Shown piece by piece: positions 13,501 through 28,100 of a DNA stretch of 64,000 nucleotides (positions are counted from its first letter, which is position 1; each line of letters starts with the position of its first letter). The notes beneath the pieces are model-generated. The model saw nothing but the letters and a program-made list of their open reading frames with translations. It was not told the DNA's origin and made no database searches. The DNA is from Acanthornis magna (lineage: Eukaryota > Chordata > Aves > Passeriformes > Acanthizidae), in contig JAWUZG010000332.1 of NCBI GenBank assembly GCA_036785705.1, forward strand, positions 2,046,001-2,110,000, given 5' to 3'. The position numbers were made by a program, and so were the translations under genes.

Positions 13501-16500
13501 ACACTGCCCTGACTGATGTGTGCAGGTCTGCATTGCCCTGTCCAGTGTGGGGGCAGAATTCTGTTTGTGCAGAATGTGCTTGGCTCTGTGTGCAGACACT
13601 TTGCCACCTTAGACCACTGCTCTGTGTCTGAATTCCTTTACACTGGCAGAGTTTCTGCAGAAACTTAAACACAGATCAAATTCACCAGGCTGAAAATAAA
13701 TCAGGCGATTTTCAGTCTTCTTGTTAAAGGAATAAATGGGGGAAAAGTGCAGATATTGAGTGTGAAAGAGCACTTTCAGATGTTTCTATGGCTGATTGTT
13801 GCACTATTTTTAATAGCAGAGAATAGAAAAAAGTCACCTCAGTTCCTTTTCCATTCTTGGTATACACAAGGCTGTCTGCACATTTAAAGGCAGGTTTGAC
13901 ACTTCTCCCTGTTGCTTCAACAGCCAAATGTGAACGAAATGCAAATTATTAGTTGTTTGTATTGCACAACCTTTTGGTGAATTCCAGCCTGCAGGATGGA
14001 AATAAAATTGTCCCAGAGTCCTCTCTGAGACTTAGGTCATTTCACAAAGCCCAGGAGTTATTCCTATTATCCAGGGGTGACATATGAAGAATGTAGAACC
14101 AGCCATTCAAATTAGGACATCCTGAAGATATTGGGCTGGTGGTAAAACCCAGTTACAAGAAAGTAATTTATAAAGTGTCAAAAGGAGAGCATATACCACA
14201 CATATTGTCTTTGTCAGAGTGTTCACTTCAGAGGTTAAGGGAGTGATGAAAGCATTTGTCATGTTAAATTAGTTTTTAGCTCTTTTGATTCATGCCAAAC
14301 TTGGAGGAGAAAAATATAAAAAAGAAGAAAGAAGGAGCGTAAAAAGAGTCACCTTGTATTTTTCACAAAGTAATTGCTGCCAAACATAAATACCACATTT
14401 TTGTAAGCCCCTGTGCTGCTCTGATTTCTGCCAATCTATCTTTGAGCATCAAAGAACATCTGACCATCAACATGTCAGTACATTAAAAATATGGTAATTT
14501 AAATATTTAGACTTTCCTGTGGGGGAAAAAAAACCTGAACTGTTATTTCCTGTGGAAATTGAAAGCTGCCATGGGTTTAAAGATGTTTCACTTGAAAATA
14601 ATATCTTGATACTCATACTGAAACTTTTAGATATTGATGCTATTTTATGTACTATCATATGCAAGAAGATACAGGAAAAATTAAAGGAAAATGGCAGAGA
14701 TTATGAGAGCAGCATGTTTGCACTACACCTTTAGTGCCTGTGTTGCACATGAAAGAATTATTAGTCATTTATTCCTCCGTGCTATTTGACCTTAAAGACA
14801 CATGAGGTTTAAGATAAATTTCAGGTTTCTGCATAAACTTGAAATAATATATTCACTTCAGTACCACAGAAAGGACTGAATTGCCAAAGGGTCTGGCAGT
14901 TAATTAAGCAAATGAAAATGTCTTTTTTTTTATTCCCTATATATATTTGAAATTAGAACCTGAAAAATAACTATTCGCAGAACATAAGATATATGAGCAA
15001 ATAAGTGGTTAATTTATGTAGCTATTCCTCTTGTAACCACAGCGGTATTCATTTGTTTGTGTGACAGTCAGACAAAAAAACCTATAGGGTTTCTTATTTG
15101 GAAGTAGAAGTCTTATCTTTACTCTGCATCAAATATCTGTACATAGTACAGTTTGCATAAAATTTTATCCTTTGTGTGTTGAGATCAACTTGAGTTATTT
15201 TCTTCCCACAAATGAGTCATTTATTTGCTAATGGAAGCGCTTGAAATTTGTTGTTCAGTCATGTTTGTTAGTTCTTCCAGTCCTCAATCCAGTTGTCTTT
15301 TCAACTGTGATTCCACAGATGAGGATTCATGAAAATAGTTTGCTGAAGTGCCTGTCTGATGTACCAACGATTCCTTTTTCTCTCTAGGAGTTGTATTTGA
15401 CAAACAGGAACTTACATTTAGTTGGATTTCTTACGTTGCATTTGTTCTTTACTTGTGGAGTCAGAAAACCACGGCCTTTGTCTTGCTCAGACTTCAATGA
15501 AATCAAATATGCTAGACATTTTGGAAAGCAAGACTGAAAAAGGGAAAATCATGCAAAGCTGGAACCTCTGAGAGGCAGAGGGCATCTGGCTGCCAATCAC
15601 TGCGATCAGATTCACTTGAAATCAATGTAAACCGAGGGAACGCTGCATCTTGCAAGATTAGCTGATGACAGAAGGTTCTGTTCTTAAATTTGCATTGAAA
15701 ATAGGTGTCAGTTAGGGGCAATAATTAAATTTTAGAATATGCCTGTCATATTTGAAATGTCACACGTTCAGTGATTCTTATTGACTGCTATCAGTCAATC
15801 TGAGGGAGAAAAGTGTGGTAGGAGCTCAATAAGCTTGTCTGATGCTACCTCTGAGAAGTTTTCAGCTTTTAGGGAACAGCATTTGGCTTAATTCCATAAG
15901 AAAACTATGTGCTAGTGTTGGGAATTTTGGTGCCTGTGTCCAGGAAACTCAGTGTCCCTTCCCTATTCCACAGCCCAAATGTGTGAGAGATTCATTAGGT
16001 GAACGAGACACTTTTCCTAGAGACAAATGCTCCAGCTGCACTTTGTGCTTAATGCCACAAAAAACAGGAGGACTTGGATGTGAAATTACTTGGGTAGAGC
16101 ATCTCTGGGCTTTTCCTGAGTGAAAAGTAAAAGCTTGATCTGCAGATTTGTTCTGAGAAAAGCCAAGGTAATGTTTTGCCTAGCAGGGATCTCGGGGAGC
16201 GCGGGAGCAGGATTGCAGGGTGGAGGGGCAGTCTCACAGCCTCTTCAGCTCTCTGTGTGCTGTACGTTTTCATACCATAAAGCTCAGCACTTGAAACTAG
16301 AGTGAGACTAATGTTCCCATAATTCTCAAAATGCTGTCACGTGCTTAGCTTAGCTCTTGCAATTGAAAACCTTTCTTGCTCAGCCACCGTCCTCAGGCTG
16401 CCCGTCCTGTGAGGCCTTAGCAAGAGACAGGAGACAGGGAGGATCATTGAGTGTTTTCTTTCATTTTTTAATGGGGTTGTGTTTTCAGGGCACGTTTTGG

Positions 16501-18232
16501 GTTGTTAAAGCAAATTGCACAGGACAGTCTGGAATGGGTCTGAGGAAACATTTTTCACAGGTGCTGGTAGTGCTCCCCAGGAGCTGTTAAATGCATTGCT
16601 GTGAACTTGAGTAGAGAAACACAGCTGCCTGGCTGGTGCTCGCTGTACTGTCCTGTCTGTGGCTGCACTGCTCACAACTTCTGCTGTGGCCAAGGCTGGT
16701 GCCACAGAAATGAGCAGTGTGATGTGACAGGACAGCAGTGGATAACCCAGACATTACAGAGAGATGGTGTTTGCAATTAATAGTTTAATAGTACAGTCAT
16801 TATTTATATAGTAGAAGCTTTGGTTTTTTCCTAGTCACAGCTGCAATGGCTTCCTCAGAGGTGCTTTCTCTTTTTTCTCTCAGTTGGGAAGTACAGGTTG
16901 TGCTTCACTTGCCCTTGCCATCCTACCATGCACAAACTAGAAAATATGTTGGATTTCATGATGGCTCTGTGACAGAGCCTATTCGCACTTTCATCAGTGC
17001 AAATACCTAATATTATGAATTTTTTAGTAGTCTAGGATTTAATCCCTGAATCACAGGTATGAAATCTTGTCAGGGCAAAGAGATAACACAGATAAGTAAA
17101 TGCAAAATGAGTCTTGCAGGAAGTCAGGGGGAAAAATGATGAAGAAGTGTTGAGATATTTCAGTGAGACATGCTTTATAACCCAGCCCAACAAACAGAGA
17201 TGAGGCCATTTTTCAGGGGAAAGGTAAGCATAAGGGATATTGAAGATTAAATTTTGCTAATATAATGCCAAGTCAGAGATACCTATCAAATAAACCTGTG
17301 GTCATTCTCTCTGAAAAGTCAATGTTCAATATCAGTGTAAAATGTCTCATTTCTTCCTAGGGAAACATTGCTGTCTTAGCAGTTATTTAGATTGAGATCA
17401 CCAGTTGATCATTTCTGGATTCATTTATATTGATTATTTGTTGCTGTGTTTCTTTGTTGACTCGTATTGTTTTGCTCTAAGTGTGCTTATGGATTTTATT
17501 TATTTAAGTATAGCAGTACATGTTTGCCTTTAGGAATATAACTATTGCTCCATGGGTTCATAGAGGATTGAAAGATTTGACATGAGTTTTGTAAGTGTTG
17601 CTAGTGTAGCTCTTAAAACAGCATCATGAATACCATGAAAAAAGAGAAAACACAAAAAATACTTAAATGTACTAAAGAGACAAAAGAATAATAAATATTC
17701 AAGGAACTTGAAGGAAGACAAAATAAAAAATTGAAATTAAATTCAATTTGTGAAAATAATAAGACAGGGTAACAGCACAGAGAACTTATGGAGCAAAAGA
17801 AGTTGAACATTGGGAAGAGAAATGATATATCACTGTGAACTGACAGAAAACTTTGCTCACCATATAATATAATGGGATGAATTCATCTCAGTGATTTAAA
17901 AGCTGTTTAAGAAACAGTTTTCAGGTTCATTTCAGCTTTTGCTTATTCAGGGTTTAATTTTATGTAGTCTTGCCACATCCCACTTTGCCCTGCCTTCTCC
18001 TGTCACTACTCAGATCACAGCCATCGTATTTATTCTGTAAGTCCAGCAATAAAGTCATTGACTCGCCAAGGTCAGTGAGTTTGAGCACCTAATACACCAT
18101 GTTCGGGTGATGTTGTGCCTTGTTACTAATTCTTTACATGATAGCCTTGTAGCTATAAACAGGAAAAATTACATCTTCCGTGACAACCTGTCTGACCCCC
18201 GGGACAAATTTTGCACTCCAGATTTGGGTTTG

Positions 18233-18555
18233 CAAGGTTATGGGATAATTTGTGTTGGAAGGGACCTCTGGATGTCTCTTCTGCTCAAACTGGGTCATCT
18301 CTCATGTCCACTCAGCTCTCGCAGACCTCCAAGGACAGAGATGTCACGTGGTTTTATCTTCTTCATGACCTGTGGGTTCCCGCAGGCTGCTTTGAAGCCC
18401 CCCAGCCATTTTTCCCCCTCCTCCCATGGCAGGTGCCCCAGCCCCAAACCATCCTGGTGACATCCCCTGCACTTGCTCTGGTGCATTGATGTCCTTGTTA
18501 TATTGCAAGGCCCCAAACTGGAAGCAGTTATCCTGGAAGTAGAGCTGAGCCAAAT
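18233..18555 (-). mobile_element. CR1 LINE 3' end, diverged and internally deleted
   Basis: The reverse-complement CR1 tail is degraded but readable (AATTTGTGTTGGAAGGGACC, then TCTGCTCAAACTGGGTCA). The distal part retains the typical CR1 stretch TTGATGTCCTTGTTATATTG followed by a version of the GGCCCAAAACTGGA motif. The middle is shorter than a full element, implying deletions. This is an old copy by its divergence. The several overlapping short open frames here are by-products of the repeat. Confidence 0.82.
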
Positions 18556-20531
18556 ATTTCATTTATTAGAGCAATGTCTGTAGGAAGGAGAGGCTTCTTT
18601 TTGGACTGATGCACTTATACTTTATAGTCAGCAAACTCTCTCTTAATTTCTCATAATCGTTTCTGACATCAGAAGCTTGAATTACAATGCCAAAATGAAG
18701 AATGTAGTTGGTTAGAAAAATCATGTTTTGACTTGTATGTTGAGCAGATTTGATAATGAGAGAATCACTATTGAACCCCACTGTGTGATTATGAAACACT
18801 CTTAATGTCTTTATCTTGGCTATTACTAAATAATTACCAGAAAAGGCAAGCATTTGTATTAATACAGCTCCTGAATGGAAAAGGAATTTCATTCTCTTGC
18901 ATTGATCTTAAAGAACCTTACCTAAAACTGTAAATATGCTCTAGGTTTAGTTTGTTTTCTTCTATGGGATGTCCAGATTTATCCCTCTGTGTCATATTTA
19001 ATTTTTAAAAGGTATTATACATAATGCATAACAGTGCTGCAGTTAATTGAATGTTAAGCTTTATTTTAATTTGCTGGTTGGTTGATCAGCTGATTTCCTC
19101 CAACATTTTTCTTCCTAAATACTTTCTGAGAAAAGCCACAGAGCAGAAGCTGTTTTCCCATGCTGCTGCCAGTGTGGCAGAGCAGGCTCCCCAGTTCCTG
19201 GCTGCCAAGGTGTCTCTGTGTCTGCAGCACCTTCCTTGCCTTGCAGGAATCAGCCACATTAGACACGGCTCTTGGAAAGGTCACACTGTCTATTGCGTCT
19301 GTGCTGCTCATCCCTCCCATGTTAACAGTTGTTTCATTTCAATTTTGGTGTCATGCACTATTCTTGCCGTTCTCTTTTGTGTTTTCTGTATATTTGCAAC
19401 TCCTTCTTTCGATTCACTTATTTCTCCTGCAAGAGACTCCCTACATTCCGTGAGGTGCTGTGGCTGCAGATATCTAAGGCAGGGAGCAGAGGGTGAGGAA
19501 TGACCTGAGGATGCAGGAGCAGTCCAAAGGCTCCATCCAGAAGGGCAGGGATCCACTGCTGTGCTCAGGATCCCAACCTCACATAAACTGACTCAAGTGC
19601 AATTGTACCCACAGCGAGTCCAAATCCATCCTGCTATTATCAAGAGACGTCATTTTTCAATTAGGATCTTTTTGGTACAGCTTCGCTTCCTAAATATGGA
19701 AACCATGAAGCCCCTCTGTAGTTCCAGGGGAGCTAGTTAGATCCAAGGCAGGTCGTTTGTCAGCAAACTTGGGTTTTGCTCCTGACAGTCGGAACTGGAG
19801 TTGGGAGGGTAATATTTTTCCTTTACAGATGGAAGGAGATACTCCTTCTGTCAGTCTGTACTGTCACTGGAGGATTTCTGTGTTCAGTTATTAAAATCCT
19901 TAAAAGAGAGATAAACAGTGCTTGATATGCTGAGAAAATTAATTAATGCTAGAAAAATGTCAGGAGTACATAGCAAGTATCCCAAGGTAATGTAAGAGTA
20001 GATATGAACTTGTGACATCTTTGCTGGTCTGTGGAAAATGCAAAAGAACCTTAAACTGAGAGAGAAGTGAACCAGTTTCACAGCAGGCACACTGACAATT
20101 ACCAAAGATGGGAAACTCAACACCAGGGCCCCGTGTACCTCTCAGGGATGAGTTGCTGTGCCTTTAGCATCCGAGGTCTTCTCCAAGGAGTGAACTGTGC
20201 GTGTTGGTAAGAATGTGGTGCAGGGGTGGGACCTGAAAATAGAGAATCCTGCTAAAACTGGCCACGAGGTAGCAGGGAGCAGCAAGGGAAAAGAGATGTA
20301 ATTTAGGCTTGTATGATTTATTGAGCCAAAAATCTTTTTCACCTGTTGTTTCTTTCTTCATATATATCCCCCTTTTACATCTTGAGACTCCATTAATTGC
20401 TGAAATGCAAAACTCCAACCACATGAGAAAGAGCCCATAATGGAGTCTGCTCATTAAGAAAAGCTGAGGGACCTGATTAGTCTTACTCTTGCAGGGGGAG
20501 TTTTAACTTTTTTAAACAACATTTTTATGTG

Positions 20532-20559
20532 ATTTTAACTCTATAATTTTAACTTTATA
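20532..20559 (+). repeat. Two-copy 14-bp tandem duplication
   Basis: ATTTTAACTCTATA is followed directly by ATTTTAACTTTATA, 13 of 14 bases identical. It is a small slippage or duplication event in AT-rich intron. Confidence 0.85.
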
Positions 20560-20599
20560 ATGTAATTGGCTTCATGGCCAGAATGTGAACCTTAAAAGC

Positions 20600-20690
20600 A
20601 TCAAAGTTCTTAAACAAAGGTTTAGGGATTTGGAGCTTGGTTCATGAAGAGTATTAGGGTCTTTTCCAACCAGAAGAATTTTTCTGCACC
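20600..20690 (+). mobile_element. Possible degraded CR1 3' end
   Basis: GGTCTTTTCCAACC followed by an AGAATTTTTCTG-like end resembles the last bases of a CR1 copy (GGTCCTTTCCAACC...ATTCTATG). The upstream part is too diverged to align by eye, so this could be chance similarity. Confidence 0.35.
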
Positions 20691-23600
20691 TCTGGAGGCT
20701 TTCTGAAAATCCTAAAACAAATAATAGAAAAATAGTGATTTAAAACCTAATTTCTAATACAAACCAGCTCTGGCTGTCTAGATGAAGAATAAGCTTCAAT
20801 AAATGGGAGACAGACGCAGCCTCTTCAGTATGAAGAGTAGCGAGGATGCAGAAATAGAAATAGGTTTTTCATTACTTGAGGGATTATGCTTGGGCCAGAA
20901 ATGCCAAATATTCTGTGGACCGCAGCTGCACTTTCAGTCTGCTGTTGTATTAGCTGGTAATAGTAAAACAATGATGTGGTGGTAGAGACAGCTATTTGTT
21001 CTCAGAAATACAGAAAAGTCGTTTTCCCTTTCTTTGCTTGGATTGCCATCTTGTCCTCCATGGCATGTCTTAAACTTCTGTCCTATTGCAGTAAATGTGC
21101 TACAAATTAAAATATGCCTTCTCTTTGAGTACCACCTGAGGATGCTCCCCCAGCTGCTGATGTGCTCCCTTAGCCAATTTTTTCCTCCGTCCTTGTGACA
21201 CTCCGTAGTCAATTCCTGGGCTCATTACTTCCTTGCACAACTGGGTCAGGGCAATTGCCTGAGCAGCCGTGGGCCAGTGCCACCCATTAGACCTGCAGCA
21301 AGGAAGGGGTTACTGTCCCTTGCTGGGAGCTGGGAATTCAGTTCAGGAAAACAGCAGGATGCATCCTAGTCCTCGATTGTTTTTCTGTCACTTGATCAGC
21401 ACTGCCCACTCTCATATTAACTGAGGGACTGGGAATAGTTTGGTTTTCAGGATGCAGCTGGGTGGAGGGTTTCACTCAATCTCATCTGAGAATATTTGTA
21501 AAGGGAAATTACTGAAGTTAAAAAGCTATGGTTTTCATCTCTTTAGATTCTTCCTTTTAGATCTCTAACAGAATGAGTTTTATCTTTTGCTTTAGGCCAA
21601 ATAAAGGTTTAACAACATTTAGCACTGTTCTCTTCATCTTTAGATTTTTTTCCCTGTCAAAAATCTATGCATTTCTTGTCTATAAAAATCTCCATGAAAG
21701 CGAACTGCTTAACTCTATTTCCCTGTGCTATGAAGCATTGTTTTAATATGTTGTTTGACTTTTTTAAAGTGAGCATTCATAAATCATTTATCTTTTCTCC
21801 CATATTTACCATTAGAAAACTGTAAACAGCTAGAACAGAAAAAAGCTTTTAAACACAGTGCAATTTGCTTAACATTGCTTTGGCACTCCTGGAGTACCTA
21901 ATCTACGGCAGGAACCTTAGCAGTGAGCGTTTTCTCTGCTTTGGCTGTGTGTGCATTTGAAAAAGTACAGTTTCCCTGTGTTTCCCATGATTTGAGAAGC
22001 AGATATTTAGTCTGGAATTCACCATGAACTTGGAATTCCTGGATACCATTTCAAGGCTGTCAGCATCCCAACCTGCATTTCAACTCAAGTCTGAAGTTGG
22101 AGACCTTTCAGTAGCTCCTTCTAGCAGAGTGGTGGGGTTTTGAGGTGAGTAGCTGAGCGCAGTGCAGCTCAGGGGTTCGGGGCACCAGGCAGTGCAGCCT
22201 GCTAGAACAGCCCATGCTCGTTCTGGCCCTCTTTTTGCAGGGCCCAAGTCCCAGGAAAAGCATGAGATGCAGGTTGGATTGTGCTGCCAGTCCTGCCCTG
22301 GCAGCCTCTGGCACTCTGCTGCTGCCACCTTGGATTTCCAGTCTGCACAGTGTGCTCTGCCTGGGACCTGAGGCCAGTGCGGGCTCAGGCATTTCCCAGG
22401 GATGGGGCAGCAAAAGGCCTTGGGTTGCCTCCATAAAATCCATCTTATTTTTTACCTTTTGAGTGTGGAGCTTTATTCTGAGCACAGATCTTCGCTTTTG
22501 CTAATAGAAAGGTCCAAACCAAAGCTCAGTACCCAAAGCTTAATAATTCCAGTTCTCTTAACATATTTCCATTCTCCAGCTGTAAGCTATCCTTTACATA
22601 CTTTCAGCAGATTTTGTTTTAAATGCTCTCCATTAAGAGTTTCTGCTGAGTGCTACAACTTGCATACTCTGACAATCCCAGAGCAGTTTGCAAAGGAGGT
22701 AATGGCTGCATGTACTGCACACCTTGCTTTTTCGTCAGTATAGTGGTGACTCTGGAATCGTCAATATTTTTTTATAGCTGTACAAAGCAGTTTCCTTAGT
22801 TCAGTGTTTAGGGATTTGACATGTGGGTAAATTACTGAATACAGCAGGTCACCAGTAAGTGTCTGTGTGAATGCTTTTAGACAAAATCTGCTATTTTTCT
22901 TTTTTTTCACTGAGTTTTTCTGTGGGACCTTTCTGTTTTCAGAGACAAAAGATCGTTGTAATTTCTCTAAGGGCAAAACAGGCCTCAAAGCAGGGGTAAG
23001 ATTTGGGGGGTTGGAGGTGACAGCAATTCAGTCTTTAACTTTGCTTAGCAACGTTGCTCATGAAAATCTTCTGATGAAAGAGTTCCTCCTCAGAGGGCAG
23101 GAGAATGTCTCTGAAAGCACATTGGTTCTTCCCAACACTCCCTGCTCAGCTGGTCTCAGGTCCAGTGCTGGGGCACACAGCGCTGGGAGGTAAAGGTGAA
23201 GGTTTACAGTGTGTGGAAGGTAACAGCGAATCTTTGTTTCCTTTGGCTGGAAATTTAAAAACAGCCGTGTCCTTTCTTGGCCGCAGGAAAACACCATCCT
23301 AGATGCTTTCTCCTCACTTGCAGTGTCTGTAAGACTCTGGGGCTTCTTCCCAGCCTCCTCTGCTGGGGTATCTTTGTTGGGTGGGGTTTCTGTCAATGCG
23401 CACTGTGCAGTGTGTGCTGTCTTCAGCAGTCACACATTTCTCAGTGCCAGCTCTGGGCTGGGGGAGGCCCTTGAAACCCATGCGTGTCACCTCCATGAAA
23501 ATCTCCCCTTTGTCAACTCAAGAACGGGAAATCCTGCAATCATTAATCCCTGGGTTTCAGTAGGATAAATGCCCCACATGCCATTTACGAATAGAGACAT

Positions 23601-25083
23601 TATTGCTTAGCATGAAATGCCATTTCAGTTTGAACTCTCTGACTAGTCTGCTAAGATAAAGATAATGTTATTCTATGGTAGTTTTACCTTTCAAAGCTTT
23701 TTCTAAATATAAGCAGTCTTTCCCTAAAGCCTTTTTGTGGAAGTCAAAGGTCTGGATTGAAATGGCAAGATCATAATAGAGTTTGGGCTGCAGATTATGA
23801 AAAGGCCAAATTTGCAGTAGACAGAATTATATTTTACATGTCTCTAGCTTGCTTATTGTTTGTGTTTGTGTGTATTGATATGTACAAATTTAACTGATTC
23901 TTCTATAGATTTTACTGATTTCTTTTACCTGGTTTTTGTTGTGTGCTACTAGATGCATTTAAGTTATATCCAGATAATGCTTTGTGCTGTGTTAAAAACA
24001 AATATTACTGTGAGCTGATAGAAACTATGAAAATATTTCCCTTATTTTTTAGCTTGCTTATTTCATGTATTTTTTTCAGAGTTTTACCATAGGCCCATTC
24101 TTGAATATAGTCTATGTGTAGTGTTCTGAAGTTTGTTAGAAATGCAAAGTCAGAAATAGGAAAATTTATCATAGTTTGTGTAAACTTTTCTGCAGCAGGG
24201 GAGAAGATTATAAAAATAGCTGAGACAGTAACTGGAAATAGTTTTATGTTCTTTGGTGAAATTTAATGTATCTTGAAGCGTTCAATATTTTGGAGGAATA
24301 GAATACATATTGCCACCAATACTTGTAATGAATAATACAATTGTACTGTTTTATGGGGAGAAATGCCCCTCAGACCCTTCATTCCTGCGGGCTCGGTGCA
24401 GAGCTTTGGATAAGTTTCAGTGTGGCTCAAGGTGACTGAGCACTAAGTGCCGACTCTCCCAACAGATGTGCAGCTCAGCTGGGTGTGCACAAAGCTGCTG
24501 GGACAGAGGGCACCAGGGAAGGGCTTTGGGCACCAGGCATTTAGGACAAAGCAGTTTGTCCCTCTAACTCTCACCTTGACAGAATGGGTTTAAAACGAGC
24601 CCACGATGGGGCAAAACTGAGCTGAAAGTGTTCTTGGGCACCTCTGAAGTCGAGTTTGCTCTCTGTTCCGCTGGGTGAAGGTCAGACCCAGCCTCCCACC
24701 AGGGAGGGCCAGGGCTGGGGGAAGGCAGGGAGGCAGTGAGGATTTGTCACTTCCCCGTCCCTCGATGTAAGATCAGCTGGATGTGCCCATCCGTTGCCTG
24801 CCCTTGGCAGCGGAGCAGGCGCCACTTGCCGGGGTCTCTGTGGCACCATCAATCTGTTGTATGGGCTGGGATGCCATGCTAGCAAAACAAATAGCACTGC
24901 TGTCCTAGCCAAGGACTAACAGATGGGGCGAATTCTGCTGTCCTCTCGCTAAATCTAGCTAGGAAATTGATAACCAGCTTTTGCAACTTAAACTGAAATA
25001 AGCAAGTCCCAGATCTGCGAAAGGAATTCCATGTACCACTTCACAGCACTTGCCTTAAGGCTTATAGATTTCTTTTAATCATA

Positions 25084-25117
25084 TTTTTTTTCCTTCTTCT
25101 CCCCCCCCCCCGCCCCC
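25084..25117 (+). repeat. Polypyrimidine tract with C11 run
   Basis: Eight T bases, a short mixed CT stretch, eleven C bases and a further C5 block after a single G make a strand-asymmetric tract of about 34 bases. On the opposite strand it is a G-run. It is a simple-sequence feature with no recognisable element beside it. Confidence 0.85.
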
Positions 25118-28100
25118 GACTGTATTTCCTTATGGGTGTTTTAATTCTTAACAGTCTGGACATCTTCTTGATGACCCAGCTATTGCTATTTCTTCCAAGA
25201 AAATGCAGTTTTATTTATATCCTTTGATTTTATTGAGCAAAAGCCCACATTCTTTGGTGCTCTCATAATGAAACAAAAGTTTGTGTAGAAGCCAGTATTG
25301 TAAATTTTATTTTCCTTAAGGAAAAAAAACTAGCATCTGATTTAAGAGCAGTAAAAATTTTTGCAAGTTTTATTTATTTGTAAAGCGATAGCTGCTGTGA
25401 TTGAAATTACACATGGTATCATGCTGCTTCTGATTAATTCTAGCACAGAGGAGCCAAAAAATAACTTGATTTTTCTGTAAATAGGCTAAATTAGCATCTG
25501 GTAAATAATGATAGTTGGAGGAATTGAAAAGAAAGACAAAACTTCTGTTTTCTGCTCAATGAAATTACTTAGTTATTTTTTAAAAAATAATGCTTGAAGT
25601 TAAGACTGTGATTCACTGTTTTGCAGAATTGAGATGAATAATAGTTAATGCTAATTTAGCTTAGAAGCATTTTACTGTGTGGAAAGTAAATGTTATTATT
25701 CCTGCATTCCAGATGGCTAAATTGCGTTTCAGTAATGTATATATTTTACATTACCGTAAAAAATGGATCTTAGATCTGCTGGTTTTGAGTGTCCTTTGAG
25801 TAGTATCAGGCTCTGTATTCTGGTATTTAAAAGTAACATAACAACTAAATGTAAGGAAGAGCACTGGGTTCCAGAAAGAAATCACAGCACAAGGTGGTGA
25901 AGTGTGATAGACGAGGTGAGCTGCACTATACTGACTTTCCAAAGAATCCTCCATGTTCACATCACATTTGGACAACATTTTCACACTATTTTTTCTCATG
26001 GTAGGCAAAATTATTTGTTCTGGCCAACATCTCAACACCTTTACTTGCGAGCGGTTAACTTTTTGTAGTTATTTTATTGAAGAACATCAGTATATGCTTT
26101 CTGAGTTCTGATATTCTGTTAAAACTTAATATGAGTGTCAGCAGAACTTTGGGGATCTGTGTGTCAGAGTGCTTTTCCCACTGTCCTGCTCTGCCTGACC
26201 TCTTGTTCCCAGCTCATTTCATTTTCCCAGACACCTGTGCAAGGAGAGGGGGCTGTAGCCTTGGTTGTTACCAAATCAATTAAAATCCTCCTCTGCTCGC
26301 TCAGGATGCAGGACTTGCCCTCCAAGCACAACCTTATCTGTCCAGTTTTATTTCAGGACCCCAAGTTTCTGTCCCTGTGGGGCACAGTGTTGCTCTTCAG
26401 GCTGTTTTCTGGGAAATTCTGCTTCTTGGGCAAGTGCAGCTATTAGTGCATCGTTTCCCTCCTGGAAGCTGAGCTGAGGGGGAGTGGAAATCAGCCCTGC
26501 ACAGCTCGGAGCTGGTTCTGTCGAGGGGAGCAAATTTTAGTGAATTCTTGGTGCTGCCAGAGTATCAGCTGTGGCACCCTTGGCCCACACTCGGTGGTAA
26601 GTCACTTTTTCCTGGTGTTTTAGCTGAGGTATATCCTTTATGGGCTTAAAGGAGATATTTCTTTAGAGTAGGAGTGAAGCTGGACCACTTGAGGAACCTT
26701 TCAGTGCGATTCCTATTCTGGGAATAAATGGCAAATACCAAGTTTGGGGGCCACATCCGTCCAGTGTCTTTCATGAGCAGAATGGTCACCTTAAAAAATG
26801 AAAAGAGTTAAAGTGCAATCCAGTGTGGCAGAAGATGTAAAAATAATAAGATATTTTATGTTAATGGTCTGTTCTGAAGGGAAGAAAACAAGCTTTATTC
26901 TGTTTTCCATACAACTTGATAAAAAGAATTTTAAAGAACGAGGACAGAGAATGGTGTGTTATTTCTGTCCTCTGGTTTTCTTTTGGAGGGAACAGATCCC
27001 AACCCCCAGAAAAACCTTCAAAATTACTCTACTTGAACAATAATCTGCTTTTTCCCACCTTTGGTTTACTCATCCATCTTCTAATGCTGATACTACACAC
27101 TCCTCCTTCCAGTGCTGTCAGGTGTAGGAGTAGTTGTGTTTTGTTTGTGTTGCTGTTGATGATAACATGTTTTCTCATTTAAGAATCTGCAGGAATTTTT
27201 ACTCTGATTCCAAGGAAAGCAATTTGTACATTACTACTGGAAAAAAAATATTGCTAGGTCTTGCTAAAGAAAGATAAAATATAATGAGATGTGAGTGTTA
27301 GCAGTACCTGTTTGAGTGTGATGTTGACAACTCTGTCAACATTCCCAAATTGCTTTTAAAAATTTTAATAGTTGTTTTGTGGAGAAAACAGTGAATATAT
27401 TTGATCTTGACAATACGAATGTGATTTCCTCCAAATAACCTGATACAGATTAAACTGGAGAGACATTGGAAAGATGCTTTAAATCACTTGGGTTTCTGTG
27501 ATATAGATTAATAAAACTAGCTTTATTTTTCTTGATCGCTAGTATTTCTAGAATTTTATTCAGCTTTTTGATAGCTTTTATTATTTGATTTCTCTATGGA
27601 ATTAGTGTAAAAATTACATGTTTTCTTGTTGATGTATATGAATGGAAACACAGCTGGGTATGCCTTATTTTAGTGCTTTGAAGATTGCTCTTTAAGTGCT
27701 CGTGTTCTGGTGCCACAGCAAAGTTATGCAGTGTATTGTGCTACTGAAAAATTCAATAGCTTCAATCCACAGTGTTCAAATCCCACTGCCTGAGCCTTTC
27801 TGCCAGTAGGTTGTAGTGCAGAGATAGTCGGAGTCCTCCTCCTTCCTGTGTTTCCTCATCCTCTCCCCAGGTTCCCAATATTTTGTCAGTTGTCACCACA
27901 GCAGGTGTCTTATGGCAGATAGAGGCCAAAAAAATGTGAATGAAGCAGCACATAATTTAATGATTGATTTACAAAGCAGGCACTGAAGGGAAAAATGCTT
28001 CTCCCTCTAATACCAGCGGGCAACCACTAAATCATCAGCCTACACCAAAGTACAGTGTAGAGCCATCCACCAGGAAAATTTAAGGCAAACTAAGGCAAGC

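Noticed and set aside
15780..15799. 8-bp stem, 4-nt loop hairpin (ATTGACTG / CAGTCAAT)
   Set aside because: Expected by chance many times in this length of DNA.
19051..19503. 150-codon open frame on the + strand with hydrophobic stretches
   Set aside because: Overlaps equally long frames in other phases and on the other strand; no family resemblance; likely chance.
27321..27342. 9-bp stem, 4-nt loop hairpin (ATGTTGACA / TGTCAACAT)
   Set aside because: Stems of this size with short loops are expected a few times by chance in 64 kb; no other support.
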